DNA of 64,000 bases from DATCHW01 sp963806045 (GCA_963806045.1 CAWDWP010000005.1:145246-209245), one strand, 5' to 3'; shown: positions 22,556 to 30,930, counted from the first letter of the stretch. Translations and numbers: made by a program. Notes: generated by a model from the letters alone, not told the origin.

Positions 22556-23261
22556 TTATTGATATATGTTATAAATCATATAGACACCGCCAAGGATTAC
22601 CAAAGCTCCGCATATTCGTTTGATGTATGTTGCTGCTTTTGATTTTTCTGTCCAGTTGAGATATTGCTGAACTTTCTTTGTAAGGGTTCCTGCGGTAACT
22701 ATTACTAAAATATGACCGATTCCAAAAGCAAGAAGTAATATTACGGAATAAATGATATTCGTTTTAGCAACTTGAAAGACTACTCCGAGTACAGGAGCCA
22801 TATATGCAAATGTGCAGGGACCAAGTCCGATTCCGAACATAAGTCCGAGAATTAAAGCTGCAAGAACTCCTTTTTGTTTAGTTGTCTTTACACCTGAACC
22901 TATCCCAGGGAAGTTTAATTATATCCATCAGGTATAAACCAATGACGAAAAAAACAATAGCAACAATATAATTACCAATAATGCCAACATCTCCCATTAG
23001 TCTTCCGGCAATTGCAGTTATTAATCCAATGAGTGCTATTGTGATTAAAATTCCTATTCCGAAAACTAGTGAAATTAAAAATGTCTTCTTTAAAGAGATT
23101 TCACCCTGCGAGTTAATAAATCCAATGACTAATGGTATACTCGAAAGATGGCAGGGACTTAAAAGAACGCTTACGATTCCCCAGCCGAATGATGCAAAAA
23201 CAGCAGTGTATGGATTGCCGGTAAGAGCAGAGCTGAGAAAATTAAATATCGAATCAATCAT
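22556..23261 (-). CDS. CcdA/DsbD-like membrane protein, ArsG-like permease, one frameshift
   Basis: A six-helix protein with the two CcdA half-repeats. The first is VSVLLSPCHLSSIPLVIGFI. The second, after a frame slip near 22880, is GIGLGPCTFAYMAPVLGVVF. Each carries one Pro-Cys, the cysteine pair that moves reducing equivalents across the membrane in CcdA. Members of this family found in arsenic operons are annotated as ArsG, an efflux permease for aromatic arsenicals in Shewanella arsEFG. The order here (ArsF-like lipoprotein, mini-thioredoxin, exported thioredoxin, this protein) matches that module. It may therefore be an electron shuttle for the neighbouring thioredoxins, an efflux protein, or both; sequence cannot decide. 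Confidence 0.78.
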
Positions 23262-23265
23262 ACTA

Positions 23266-23682
23266 TTAATTTGATATATTCAATCCCTGTGATTGTAAAA
23301 ATTTATCAATATCCTCTTCCGGATAAAATCCCTGATGACGCATAAGTTCTTTTCCTCCGGCATCAAGGAATACCTGTGTTGGTATTAAATCAATACCATA
23401 TTTTTTTGCAGGTGCCTCATCTTTCCAGACATCGTGGAATGTAACTTTCACCTGTCCGGCATATTTCTTTTCAATTGATGCCATAACCGGCTGCATTTTC
23501 TTGCATGGTATGCAGTTCACAGAGCCAAGTTCTACGAATTCAATTTTGTAATTATTAGATTGTTTTCCGGAAACTGTGTTCTGTTCGTTTATTTTTACCT
23601 GACTCATTTCTTTTTTTCCGGATGAAAATAAAATAACAGATATAAATAATACTAGAAAATATAACATATTAAATATTTTCAT
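23266..23682 (-). CDS. Exported thioredoxin-family protein (CIPC active site)
   Basis: 138 residues. An N-terminal hydrophobic segment (MKIFNMLYFLVLFISVILFS) directs export, and there is no lipobox cysteine. The thioredoxin domain follows: FVELGSVNCIPCKKMQPVMA with CxxC, then VKVTFHDVWKDEAPAKKYGI, and the cis-proline motif DLIPTQVFLDAGGKELMRHQ. It lies 4 bp upstream of the CcdA/ArsG-like gene, and its start overlaps the end of the mini-thioredoxin gene. The likely role is to carry electrons between the CcdA-like protein and extracytoplasmic targets. Similar proteins sit beside CcdA in many Bacteroidota. Confidence 0.85.
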   Translation of the reverse strand: MKIFNMLYFLVLFISVILFSSGKKEMSQVKINEQNTVSGKQSNNYKIEFVELGSVNCIPCKKMQPVMASIEKKYAGQVKVTFHDVWKDEAPAKKYGIDLIPTQVFLDAGGKELMRHQGFYPEEDIDKFLQSQGLNISN

Positions 23683-23927
23683 TATGATTGATTTCCTCCT
23701 TTATCCAGTTTAAAATTTGTTCATCCTTTGGAAGCAATCCCGCTTGATTTTAATTTTTCATTGATTACGAGACCGGGAGTTGCCATTATTCCGTATTTTA
23801 TCATATCCTGAATGTCCGTTACTTTTTCGATTTCAGAATTAATGTTATTCTTTGCAACCAAGTCCCTCACTTGCTGTTCGAGTTTTTTGCAGCGTGAACA
23901 GCCGACGCCCAGTATTTTTATATTCAT
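23669..23927 (-). CDS. Mini-thioredoxin, ArsE-like (CSRC), one frameshift
   Basis: A short redox protein of about 85 residues. It starts MNIKILGVGCSRCKKLEQQV with a CxxC (Cys-Ser-Arg-Cys) at the first turn, then VTDIQDMIKYGIMATPGLVI with the cis-proline. The direct frame stops at 23721, but one base slip near 23742 gives LLPKDEQILNWIKEE and a stop at 23669-23671, overlapping the next start. It belongs to the small TM0996/MTH895-type thioredoxin family, which is cytoplasmic. In arsEFG clusters a protein of this kind is called ArsE. A second copy lies at 26483-26728 beside the ArsP-like permease. Confidence 0.8.
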
Positions 23928-23954
23928 AATAATTTATTTTTATTAATAAAATTG

Positions 23955-24349
23955 TTAATTTCTCTTTTCTGCATATTTAAAAAATTTATCTTTATTATTC
24001 TGTATATGACCATACCGAGTCAAGATTTTTCCACTTTTTGGTTTCAATTTCTCAATGATTACGGAACTGAACAGAAGCTCGTAATCTTTCCTGTAATGCT
24101 CATTTTCTTTTTCTTCTATATTCAATTCTTTATATATGAATCCTGTCTTTGGAATATATTGTAGTCCAGAAGCTCTTTTGTAAAATTTTCAAGATTAATA
24201 CAGCTCTCACATCTTGCCGTCGGGTGAAAATAATAAGCAGTATATTTTGCTTTCTGTTTCTTATTCAGTTTGGTTTCGTCTTTTTTCCCGCAGCCTGAAA
24301 TTATTGTAAGAATTATGAAGATTAAAAACATTATTGTTTTATTTGCCAT
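23955..24349 (-). CDS. ArsF-like lipoprotein, frameshifted
   Basis: Lipoprotein signal MANKTIMFLIFIILTIISGC with the lipid-modified Cys at residue 20. The mature part reads AKYTAYYFHPTARCESCINL then ENFTKE, which is the YYFHxTxRCxxC signature I associate with the ArsF family of arsenic operons. After a frame slip near 24175 the protein continues LQYIPKTGFIYKELNIEEKE then YELLFSSVIIEKLK. A second slip near 24030 leads to WKNLDSVWSY and KDKFFKYAEKRN, stopping at 23955. It starts 1 bp after the ACR3 stop. ArsF is described as a partner of ArsE in reducing nitro-aromatic arsenicals; that role is inferred here from family and context only. Confidence 0.7.
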
Positions 24350-24350
24350 A

Positions 24351-25446
24351 TTATTTTATTAAGGATTTAGGTACAGAAGATTTTATATTCTCTTCCTTTT
24401 CTTCTTTGAAATATTTCTTTTTAAGCCAGAGAGCTACATTCACAAGAGCGATTAGATACAGGTACTTCCACAAGCGGACCAATAACGGCGGCAAATGCTT
24501 CCCCCGAATTTATTGTAAATACTGCAACAGCAACCGCAATGGCAAGTTCAAAGTTGTTACTGGCTGCTGTAAATGATAGCGTTGCAGTTTTTGAATAATT
24601 TGCCCCTATCCTCTTTCCCATAAAAAACGATACAAAAAACATAATCACAAAATAAAATACCAGAGGAATCGCAATTCTTATAACATCAAGCGGAAGCTTT
24701 AATTATATTTTCCCCTTTGTAGGAGAACATTACAAAGATTGTAAATAATAATGCAATTAATGTAATCGGACTTATTTTGGGTATGAATTTCTTATGATAC
24801 CATTCTTTGTTTTTCAATTTAATCAGAGTAAATCTGGTAATCATTCCTGCAATAAATGGTATTCCAAGATATATAAATACACTTTCTGCAATCTGTCCGA
24901 TAGTAATATTAACGACGAATACCCTTTAATCCCAACAGAGGAGGAAGAACAGTAATAAAAACATAAGCATATAAAGAGAAAGAATAAAACCTGGAATATA
25001 GAATTAAATGCAACCAGTCCGGCGGCATATTCCGTATCACCCTTTGCAAGTTCATTCCAGACAATTACCATTGCAATGCATCTGGCAAGTCCTATTAATA
25101 TAAGTCCGACCATATAATGGGGATAATCCGGAAGAAAATTATAGCAAGGCAAACATCAGGATTGGTCCGATCATCCAGTTTTGTACCAGAGACAGTGCTA
25201 ACATCTTTAATTCTTAAACACATCTCCCAGCTCCTCGTACCTGACTTTAGCTAATGGGCGGATACATCATCAGGATTAATCCTATGGCAATAGGGATGTT
25301 TGTTGTTCCTGATCTGAAATGTATTCCAGAAGTTTGCGATATCCGGAAATAGAATATCCTGTTAAAACCGCTATAAACATAATAACGAATATCCACAGTG
25401 TCAGATATCTGTCAAGAAAAGATAGTTTTTTAGTAATTTTTTCCAT
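24351..25446 (-). CDS. acr3: ACR3-family arsenite efflux transporter, frameshifted
   Basis: The start MEKITKKLSFLDRYLTLWIF then VIMFIAVLTGYSIS is the typical ACR3 N-terminus. Recognisable blocks follow in order across frames: MYPPLAKVRYEELG; NWMIGP and FLPDYPHYMVGLILIGLARC with the essential cysteine of TM4, then IAMVIVWNELAKGD; and finally TLSFTAASNNFELAIAVAVA, FTINSGEAFAAVIGPLVEVP and KKKYFKEEKEE. The stop is at 24351-24353. Breaks lie near 25300, 25200, 25150, 24930, 24700 and 24450. About 365 codons, the normal ten-helix size. It exports arsenite (and perhaps antimonite) from the cytoplasm, driven by the proton motive force, after ArsC has reduced arsenate. Confidence 0.85.
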
Positions 25447-25459
25447 CAGACTGTATTAA

Positions 25460-26483
25460 CTAATAAATTATGTTAAATAAATATCCTACTATTATTATGC
25501 CAGTTCCCACAACTCCGATAAAAATAAATATTAAGGGAAGCTTTAATACTTTTTTAAGAATTATCATTTCCGGCAAGTGATAGTCCGATTACCGACATCA
25601 TAAACGCAAGTGATGTACCAAGCGATGCACCTTTTTCAATCAGCGACTGAACAACAGGAATTATACCTGCGGCATTAGAATATAAAGGTATACCGATAAC
25701 TACAGATAGAGGCACTGACCACCAGACGTCCTTGCCCATTAAACCTGCCATGAAATTTTCGGGAACAAATCCGTGAACACCTGCACCCACTGCAATTCCA
25801 ATGATGATATAAATCCAGACTTTGGATACTATATCTTTTACAGCAGTAATTCCATATTCAATTCTGCCGGATAAATTTAATTTCTCATCTATAATTCCTG
25901 ACTGTGATGATTTTATTTCATAGACCCAAGACTCAACAAAACGCTCAAGTTTCAACCGACCTATAATCCATCCTGCTGTAACCGCAATAATCAGCCCGGT
26001 CGTAATATAAATCATCGCAGTTTTCCAGCCGAATAGACCAAACAATAAAATAACTGCAATTTCATTAATCATCGGGGCTGCAATCAGGAATGAAAATGTA
26101 ACACCAAGCGGAATACCTGCTTCCACAAAACCAAGGAACAGAGGAATTGCAGAACAAGAACAGAAGGGAGTAACGATTCCCAGAATACTTGCCATAACGT
26201 TTCCCAGAAATAATGGTTTACCTTCGAGTGCCCTTCGTGTTTTTTCGGGCGAGAAAAATGAACGAATTATCCCGACAGCAAAAACAATTATTGTTAGAAG
26301 TATTAAGACTTTCGGGACTTCGTAAATAAAGAAGTGAATTGCTGAAGTAAAATGAGATTCCGGATTTAGATTCAGGATATTAAAAACAATACCGTTTACA
26401 ATCCAATCGAGACTGAAATATACTACAATAAATACGGGTATAAATAAAAGATAATAATATGCTTTAGTATTTTTTTCTTCCAT
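25460..26483 (-). CDS. ArsP-like permease (DUF318/PF03773 family), one frameshift
   Basis: An eight-to-ten helix permease. I start it at MEEKNTKAYYYLLFIPVFIV (26483) because that ATG overlaps the preceding stop as TAATG. It contains ASILGIVTPFCSCSAIPLFL, the Cys-containing hallmark of this family, then APMINEIAVILLFGLFGWKT and GIPLYSNAAGIIPVVQSLIE. The direct frame ends at 25554 in LAGNDNS, but removing one G gives LSLPEMIILKKVLKLPLIFI and a last helix ending at 25460. In Campylobacter ArsP exports trivalent methylated or aromatic arsenicals. The neighbouring arsM would supply methylated arsenic, so efflux of its products is a reasonable inference. Confidence 0.82.
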
Positions 26484-26728
26484 TATCCGGCATTCTCCGT
26501 AAACCAATGAAGAAGTGTTGATTTAGTTGGTATTTTCCCACTAACTATAACTTTATCATTAATAATTAATGCGGGAGTACTGATTATTCCTAGTTTTGCA
26601 ATCTCTTTCATATCAGTAATTTTCTGAATGTCAGCATCAATATCATTTTCGGCAAGAACATTCATACATAATTTTTCAAGGTCGTTGCATCTGACACAAC
26701 CCGAACCTAATACACGTATTGTAAGCAA
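26483..26728 (-). CDS. Mini-thioredoxin linked to the ArsP-like permease (CVRC)
   Basis: 81 residues: MLTIRVLGSGCVRCNDLEKL carries the CxxC, and ELAKLGIISTPALI-type sequence (KEIAKLGIISTPALIINDKV) carries the cis-proline. It belongs to the same small thioredoxin family as the gene at 23669-23927 but is clearly a different sequence (about half the positions shared by eye). Its stop overlaps the permease start (TAATG), which implies tight translational coupling. In many genomes such mini-thioredoxins accompany PF03773 permeases. It may keep a vicinal cysteine pair in the permease, or its arsenical substrate, reduced. Confidence 0.88.
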   Translation of the reverse strand: MLTIRVLGSGCVRCNDLEKLCMNVLAENDIDADIQKITDMKEIAKLGIISTPALIINDKVIVSGKIPTKSTLLHWFTENAG

Positions 26729-26738
26729 AAAAACCTCC

Positions 26739-27173
26739 TTATTTGTTTTCCTTAATAAAATCTAAAATCTTTGTTTTAATCTCATCCCTTATTAACCTTA
26801 TCTGTTTCAGTTTTTCTTCATCGGTTCCTGTCAGAGCTGACGGGTCTTCAAATGTCCAGTGTAATCTTTTCCCATTTCCGGGAAAATACGGACAGCGTTC
26901 TCCTGACGCTTCATCGCAGACAGTTATTACGTAATCGAAAGTTTTATTCGCATTTAGAAATTCATTAACAGTTTTAGTTTTATTTCCCGAAATATCTAAT
27001 CCAGCTTCCATCATTACACTGACAACATAGGGATTTAATTTCCCCGATTCGAGACCCGCACTTTCTGCAAAAAATTTTTCTCCAGCAAATGAATTAAGAT
27101 AAGCTTCTGCAATCTGGCTTCTGGCACTGTTATGAATGCAAACAAAGAGCAATTTTATTTTTTCTTTAACCAT
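26739..27173 (-). CDS. arsC: Arsenate reductase, thioredoxin-coupled low-molecular-weight phosphatase type
   Basis: 144 residues. The P-loop LLFVCIHNSARSQIAEAYLN has the nucleophile Cys12 and Arg18 (CX5R). The resolving cysteines are Cys86 and Cys94 in VITVCDEASGERCPYFPG, and the catalytic aspartate lies in HWTFEDPSALTG. This three-cysteine layout is that of the Staphylococcus/Bacillus thioredoxin-linked ArsC and not the glutaredoxin-linked E. coli type. It reduces As(V) to As(III), feeding ACR3 efflux and ArsM methylation. It lies 10 bp upstream of the mini-thioredoxin gene. Confidence 0.94.
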   Translation of the reverse strand: MVKEKIKLLFVCIHNSARSQIAEAYLNSFAGEKFFAESAGLESGKLNPYVVSVMMEAGLDISGNKTKTVNEFLNANKTFDYVITVCDEASGERCPYFPGNGKRLHWTFEDPSALTGTDEEKLKQIRLIRDEIKTKILDFIKENK

Positions 27174-27245
27174 TATTATATTTTGTTCTCCTTCACGGGT
27201 ACCCTATGGTCATCACCTGATTGGGAAGAAAGTAATATTAAAATA

Positions 27246-28091
27246 TCAATTACAGCATTCCGGTCCGCAGCAAGTTTGTTCCTTTTCAGGTTTGTCTGCG
27301 TACACATTGACACTCACAAGTTTAACACCGGACTCTTTGAATTTTTTAAGTTCTTCAGCAGATATGAATTTTAAATATATTTCATCGGGAATATTAATTA
27401 CTCTTTCCTTCTGAACTTTCAAATTAACAAAACCCGTATCATCAATAATTTTAAGATATTCATTTTGCTTTATGGCTCCTGAAACACATCCTGCGTATAA
27501 TTCAGCACCCGATTTTATAGCACCCGGTAATTCTCCTGTTGCAACTATATCTGAAACAGAGAAATGTCCGCCCGGTTTTAGTACCCGAAAAATTTCTTTG
27601 AACGCTTTCACTTTATCAGGTACAAGATTTAAAACGCAATTACTGATAATCACATCTGCAACGTTTGCTGTAACAGGCATTATCTCGATATCGCCATAGC
27701 GGAATTCAACATTATTGAAGCCCAATTTCTCACCATTTTCCCTTGACTTATTTATCATTTCTTCCGTGAAATCCAATCCAATAACTTTACCTTTCTCACC
27801 TGTAATTGCCCTTGCAACAAAAGCATCATTACCAGCACCTGAACCAAGATCTATCACAGTATCACCTTCTTTAATGAGTGCAAATTCTGTCGGGAGACCG
27901 CAGCCGAGACCAAGATCTGCATCAGGATTATAACCCTTTAGTTTTGTATAATCTTCGGCAAATACTGTATAATCAACGCCGGTACAACTTCCGGTACCGC
28001 AGCATGATGATTCATTTACGGTTTTTGATTGATTAGCTATGTCAGCGTATTTTTCCCTGACGATTTCTTTTATTTCAGTTGAGTTTTTCAT
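27246..28091 (-). CDS. arsM: Arsenite S-adenosylmethionine methyltransferase
   Basis: 281 residues, intact. Cysteines at 36, 64, 152 and 202 reproduce the spacing of the four important cysteines of algal ArsM within each half: 28 residues between the first two and 50 between the last two, with a shorter middle. The SAM-binding motif is TVIDLGSGAGNDAFVARAIT, followed by VIGLDFTEEMINKSREN. SNCVLNLVPDK and ELYAGCVSGAIKQNEYLKII are further family signatures. A Cys-rich tail (TCCGPECCN) and a Cys-rich head (SSCCGTGSC) may bind As(III). It methylates arsenite to mono-, di- and trimethyl forms. First gene after arsR. Confidence 0.94.
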   Translation of the reverse strand: MKNSTEIKEIVREKYADIANQSKTVNESSCCGTGSCTGVDYTVFAEDYTKLKGYNPDADLGLGCGLPTEFALIKEGDTVIDLGSGAGNDAFVARAITGEKGKVIGLDFTEEMINKSRENGEKLGFNNVEFRYGDIEIMPVTANVADVIISNCVLNLVPDKVKAFKEIFRVLKPGGHFSVSDIVATGELPGAIKSGAELYAGCVSGAIKQNEYLKIIDDTGFVNLKVQKERVINIPDEIYLKFISAEELKKFKESGVKLVSVNVYADKPEKEQTCCGPECCN

Positions 28092-28124
28092 ATTAGTAAA
28101 ATTTTAATTTTTAAATACATTCAT

Positions 28125-28141
28125 TTTACGTTTTAACGAAA
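28125..28141. promoter_or_regulatory. Probable second ArsR operator between arsR and arsM
   Basis: TTTACGTTTTAACGAAA, with one half-site (TAACGAAA) identical to the arsR operator at 28507-28524 and a degenerate other half. It lies 34-50 bp upstream of arsM. Confidence 0.45.
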
Positions 28142-28153
28142 TGAAAAGTTTCA

Positions 28154-28507
28154 TTATTTACAGCATAAAATTTTTCTGTCAACACTTTTAATCAACTTTC
28201 TGTCGCTTTTTATTATTTCATCCTCTTCAATTTGCAGCTGCACAAATAGTAAAGCACTTGAAACAACATTATCCTTTGGGTGAGGGTTTATTTTATAATT
28301 TATCCATTTACCATCCTTTTCTCCAACAATGAAGCCAATATCCGTAAGAATACTCAGATGATTTGAAACTGTTGAGGTTGCTAATTTCAGAATTTCTGTT
28401 ATCTCACAGACGCAAAGAGGTTTTACGATAAGCATTTTTAAAATCCGAAGGCGGCTTTTATCAGACAAAGCCTTGAATATTTTTTCATATTGATTTAGCA
28501 TAATCAT
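28154..28507 (-). CDS. arsR: ArsR/SmtB-family arsenic-responsive repressor
   Basis: 117 residues (115 if started at the second ATG, 28501). The winged helix-turn-helix contains FKALSDKSRLRILKMLIVKP then LCVCEITEIL, the ArsR metal-site motif with Cys32 and Cys34, and STVSNHLSILTDIGFIVGEK as recognition helix and wing. The tail ends ILCCK, two more cysteines that could complete the As(III) site. As(III) binding releases it from DNA. A perfect palindrome overlaps its start codon, so it is expected to repress itself and, by read-through, the whole operon downstream (arsM to the Omp28-like gene). Confidence 0.92.
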   Translation of the reverse strand: MIMLNQYEKIFKALSDKSRLRILKMLIVKPLCVCEITEILKLATSTVSNHLSILTDIGFIVGEKDGKWINYKINPHPKDNVVSSALLFVQLQIEEDEIIKSDRKLIKSVDRKILCCK

Positions 28508-28524
28508 TTCGTTATTTAACGAAA
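28507..28524. promoter_or_regulatory. ArsR operator
   Basis: TTTCGTTATTTAACGAAA is a perfect inverted repeat (8-bp arms, 2-bp spacer) that overlaps the first possible start codon of arsR and the -7 promoter element. Confidence 0.75.
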
Positions 28525-28551
28525 CATAAAAAGATTGATAATAAAAAGCAA
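28521..28551 (-). promoter_or_regulatory. Candidate Bacteroidota-type promoter of arsR
   Basis: Read on the minus strand, TTG is followed after 20 bases by TATGTTTC, close to the -33 TTG / -7 TAnnTTTG promoter of Bacteroidota. It overlaps the operator, as expected for repression. Confidence 0.5.
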
Positions 28552-28610
28552 GTAATTTATTTTTTCAGTTAAAAAAAATAGATTTAACAAAGAAAGCATT
28601 GCTGATTATT

Positions 28611-29078
28611 TCAAATGATGCATTTCGGGTTATGAAGAATGGGGAAATTACAGGAATTAGTGATAAAACATAATTTATGAGCTTTATTATGCAAATCCAT
28701 TGCTTTATTTATCATCGATTTATCTGAAACTTTTACGAGCGGGAATAAAGTCACTTTTGAAAATCTTCCTCCTCCGTCTTTAGTCTCTATCATCACTCCT
28801 TCAGCCTCATCCTGATAATCAAGGACTATGACTCCTGAATCAGCACATTGATGTAAGTATGTAAGCATATGGCATACAGACAGAGACGCAACGAATAAAT
28901 CCTCCGGATTGTATTTTTTATTATCTCCCAGAAATATTTTATCTGCGGAACCTGTTAATTCGGGTTTATTTACAGCATTAACTATATAATCTCTATTATA
29001 TGAATGGTAATTAGATGTTCCTTTTCCTGTATTCCCAATCCATTTTATTTTTAAAGAATATTTGTGTTCTCTTTCCAT
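28611..29078 (-). CDS. OsmC-family protein
   Basis: 155 residues, normal for the family. It has the OsmC layout with the two catalytic cysteines at about 69 (YNPEDLFVASLSVCHMLTYL) and 137 (AHKLCFITNSCNFPI). A VKVSD-type strand before helix NKAMDLHNKAHKLCFI is also typical. OsmC proteins reduce organic hydroperoxides with thiols. The N-terminal portion (YSLKIKWIGNTGKGTSNYHS) is like the 'OsmC family peroxiredoxin' subgroup. It ends about 100 bp upstream of the arsR start in the same direction, with the arsR promoter in between, so it is probably a separate unit. Thiol stress from arsenic makes its position plausible but not proven. Confidence 0.88.
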   Translation of the reverse strand: MEREHKYSLKIKWIGNTGKGTSNYHSYNRDYIVNAVNKPELTGSADKIFLGDNKKYNPEDLFVASLSVCHMLTYLHQCADSGVIVLDYQDEAEGVMIETKDGGGRFSKVTLFPLVKVSDKSMINKAMDLHNKAHKLCFITNSCNFPILHNPKCII

Positions 29079-29130
29079 TTTTTAAAAATTACTAAATTAG
29101 TTAAATATTTTAATATCTGAAATTCAGGTT

Positions 29131-29916
29131 TTAACGGTAGTATGTGTACTTGATACCGGCTTGTTCTATGAATGACAGGATGCAGATAATCTGATAATTC
29201 ACTCTCTCTTCCAGAGTTAATATACGAAGAGTTTCAACTGTGAAAGATGGTGTTTTAAGTTTTTCAATAATATTATCCATCGAATGATTCGGTTTGTATG
29301 GAAAATACTGTGTTCTGAATTTATGTTCAGGAATTTCAATTTTAGAATTAATTTTTATCATCGCCTCAGAAAGGAATAAAGGCGGCGTTTCCTGGTTGGT
29401 TATTAATGTTTGACCGAATGATTTATCGTGCTGTCTCTGATATTTGTTATCATCATATTTTGTCCACGCTTCGTGCAGATTTATAACTACATCCGGTTTA
29501 TTCTCTTTTATCATATTCATAAAATCATAAGCAAGTCTCTCCTCATAAAAACTAACACTGTCTTTTCTTCCGGGAAAATACTGGTTCAGGTCAACATTCA
29601 CTCCCCTGACACCTGAGTTATAGGCTTTAATATTGACCCTCGGAACGAAAATAACCGTACCTTTTTTGACATCAAGGTATTTCATTACAGAGTCACAAGC
29701 TATAGCACCTGCAATTTCATCCCCGTGTATGCACGCATCAATTAAGATTTTAGGATATTCAAATTCACTTCTGAATATATAATATGGGGTTTCATATTCT
29801 TCATTCTCACCTATGATATTTTTTATAATAAAAAAATCCCTGTTGGAATAAATCGCTTCCTGAGAATAAGCAGGAATCACAAGTGATATAAATAAAAGCA
29901 CTAGAATATATTTCAT
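29131..29916 (-). CDS. Exported AstE/AspA-type zinc carboxypeptidase-like hydrolase
   Basis: 261 residues with a signal peptide (MKYILVLLFISLVIPAYS). Zinc ligands are seen as His64 and Glu67 in ACIHGDEIAG and His148 in DVVINLHEAW. The NVDLNQYFPGR motif and the catalytic Glu228 in TPSFTVETLR agree with the succinylglutamate desuccinylase/aspartoacylase branch of the M14 superfamily. Being secreted, it is more likely to act on peptides or peptidoglycan fragments than on succinylglutamate. It stands alone, with a 312-bp gap upstream. Confidence 0.8.
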   Translation of the reverse strand: MKYILVLLFISLVIPAYSQEAIYSNRDFFIIKNIIGENEEYETPYYIFRSEFEYPKILIDACIHGDEIAGAIACDSVMKYLDVKKGTVIFVPRVNIKAYNSGVRGVNVDLNQYFPGRKDSVSFYEERLAYDFMNMIKENKPDVVINLHEAWTKYDDNKYQRQHDKSFGQTLITNQETPPLFLSEAMIKINSKIEIPEHKFRTQYFPYKPNHSMDNIIEKLKTPSFTVETLRILTLEERVNYQIICILSFIEQAGIKYTYYR

Positions 29917-30228
29917 AATCTTGCAAAATACACAATATTATTATAAGTTCAAGATAATTCGTAAAATAAATCCAGGAATATTACTTAACATCAGATTAAA
30001 ATATAATAAAGTTATTCAATTTATTACCGGTTAATAAATGATTAAAACAAATGCCCGGGGAATTCAGGAGAAAACCCGGGCATTTGCGTCATGAAAAAGA
30101 GAAAGATTATGAGGTCGATAAACTCTTTTAACTTTCTAATTTTATTTTATAAGCGTCTCTCCACAAAGATTTAATATGTAAGTTATAAGTAAAATGATTT
30201 TTCTTTAATAAATTTTTTTCAATAATAA
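29917..30228. other. Intergenic region
   Basis: About 310 bp, AT-rich. It holds the terminator of the response regulator gene (30048-30086) and presumably the promoter of the gene at 29131-29916. Nothing else seen. Confidence 0.6.
30048..30086 (-). terminator. Terminator after the NarL-type regulator
   Basis: CAAATGCCCGGG and CCCGGGCATTTG form a perfect 12-bp stem with a 15-nt loop. On the minus strand it is followed by TTTT. Confidence 0.7.
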
Positions 30229-30864
30229 TTATGATAGAACTAAATTCCCTTCATTACAATATTTTGCAAGTTCAATTACATTTTTGAATTTCATTTTCCG
30301 GAAAATTCTCAACCTGTAAGAATAAACTGTCGGGATACTTAACAATAATGCTCCGGCAATTTCTTTAACAGTCTTACCTGAAGCGAATAAAATCATAATT
30401 TCATATTCCCGATGTGAGAGTTTCTCGTGCAGATCTTGTTTCGAATTATTATCCAAATCCGAAATTATCTGTTTATAAAAAGAAGGGCTAAGAAATATTT
30501 CCCCTTCTAATATTCTTTTGATAGCATTAATCAGCAGACTGCTAACGGCAATTTTGTTCAAGTATCCCTTTGCTCCTGCTTTTATACATTTTACTGCATA
30601 TTGCTCCTCGGGATGTGCGCTTAAAATAAGCACAGGAAGATTGGGTTTGATAATTTTTAGTCTTTTTAATACTTCAAGACCATTAATATCCGGCATACTT
30701 AAATCTAAAATTAGTATGTCATATTCATGTTTATTAAGCAGGTCAAAAACTTGTTTTCCATTTTCAGCTTCTCCGCTTATCATCATATCGTCTTCATCAG
30801 CAATAATTTGTTTTAACCCGTACCTTATTATAGGGTGATCATCAGCTATTAATATTTTTACCAT
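30229..30864 (-). CDS. NarL/FixJ-family response regulator
   Basis: 211 residues. The receiver domain (1-120) has ILIADDHP (acidic pocket), LILDLSMPDINGLEVL with the phosphorylated Asp54, VLILSAHPEEQYAVK and GYLNKIAVS (conserved Lys). The LuxR-type helix-turn-helix (about 145-205) reads LSHREYEIMILFASGKTVKE then IPTVYSYRLRIFRKM. It is a close paralogue of the regulator at 31513-32143. It has no kinase of its own next to it, so it may share the large kinase encoded upstream or be an orphan. A 48-bp dyad lies 67 bp upstream of its start. Confidence 0.92.
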   Translation of the reverse strand: MVKILIADDHPIIRYGLKQIIADEDDMMISGEAENGKQVFDLLNKHEYDILILDLSMPDINGLEVLKRLKIIKPNLPVLILSAHPEEQYAVKCIKAGAKGYLNKIAVSSLLINAIKRILEGEIFLSPSFYKQIISDLDNNSKQDLHEKLSHREYEIMILFASGKTVKEIAGALLLSIPTVYSYRLRIFRKMKFKNVIELAKYCNEGNLVLS

Positions 30865-30930
30865 TCTATATTGGTAAATTCCTGAAATTAAAAAATATTA
30901 TTTAGAACAATCTTGCGAATTATAAAGAAA

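Noticed and set aside
22556..23261. Cytochrome c biogenesis as the role of the CcdA-like protein
   Set aside because: No other cytochrome c maturation gene is near. The surrounding genes are arsenic and thiol proteins, so I keep CcdA/ArsG-like as the name without a biogenesis claim.
24355..25446. Several small novel membrane proteins between 24.3 and 25.4 kb
   Set aside because: The fragments are consecutive pieces of one ACR3 transporter in different frames.
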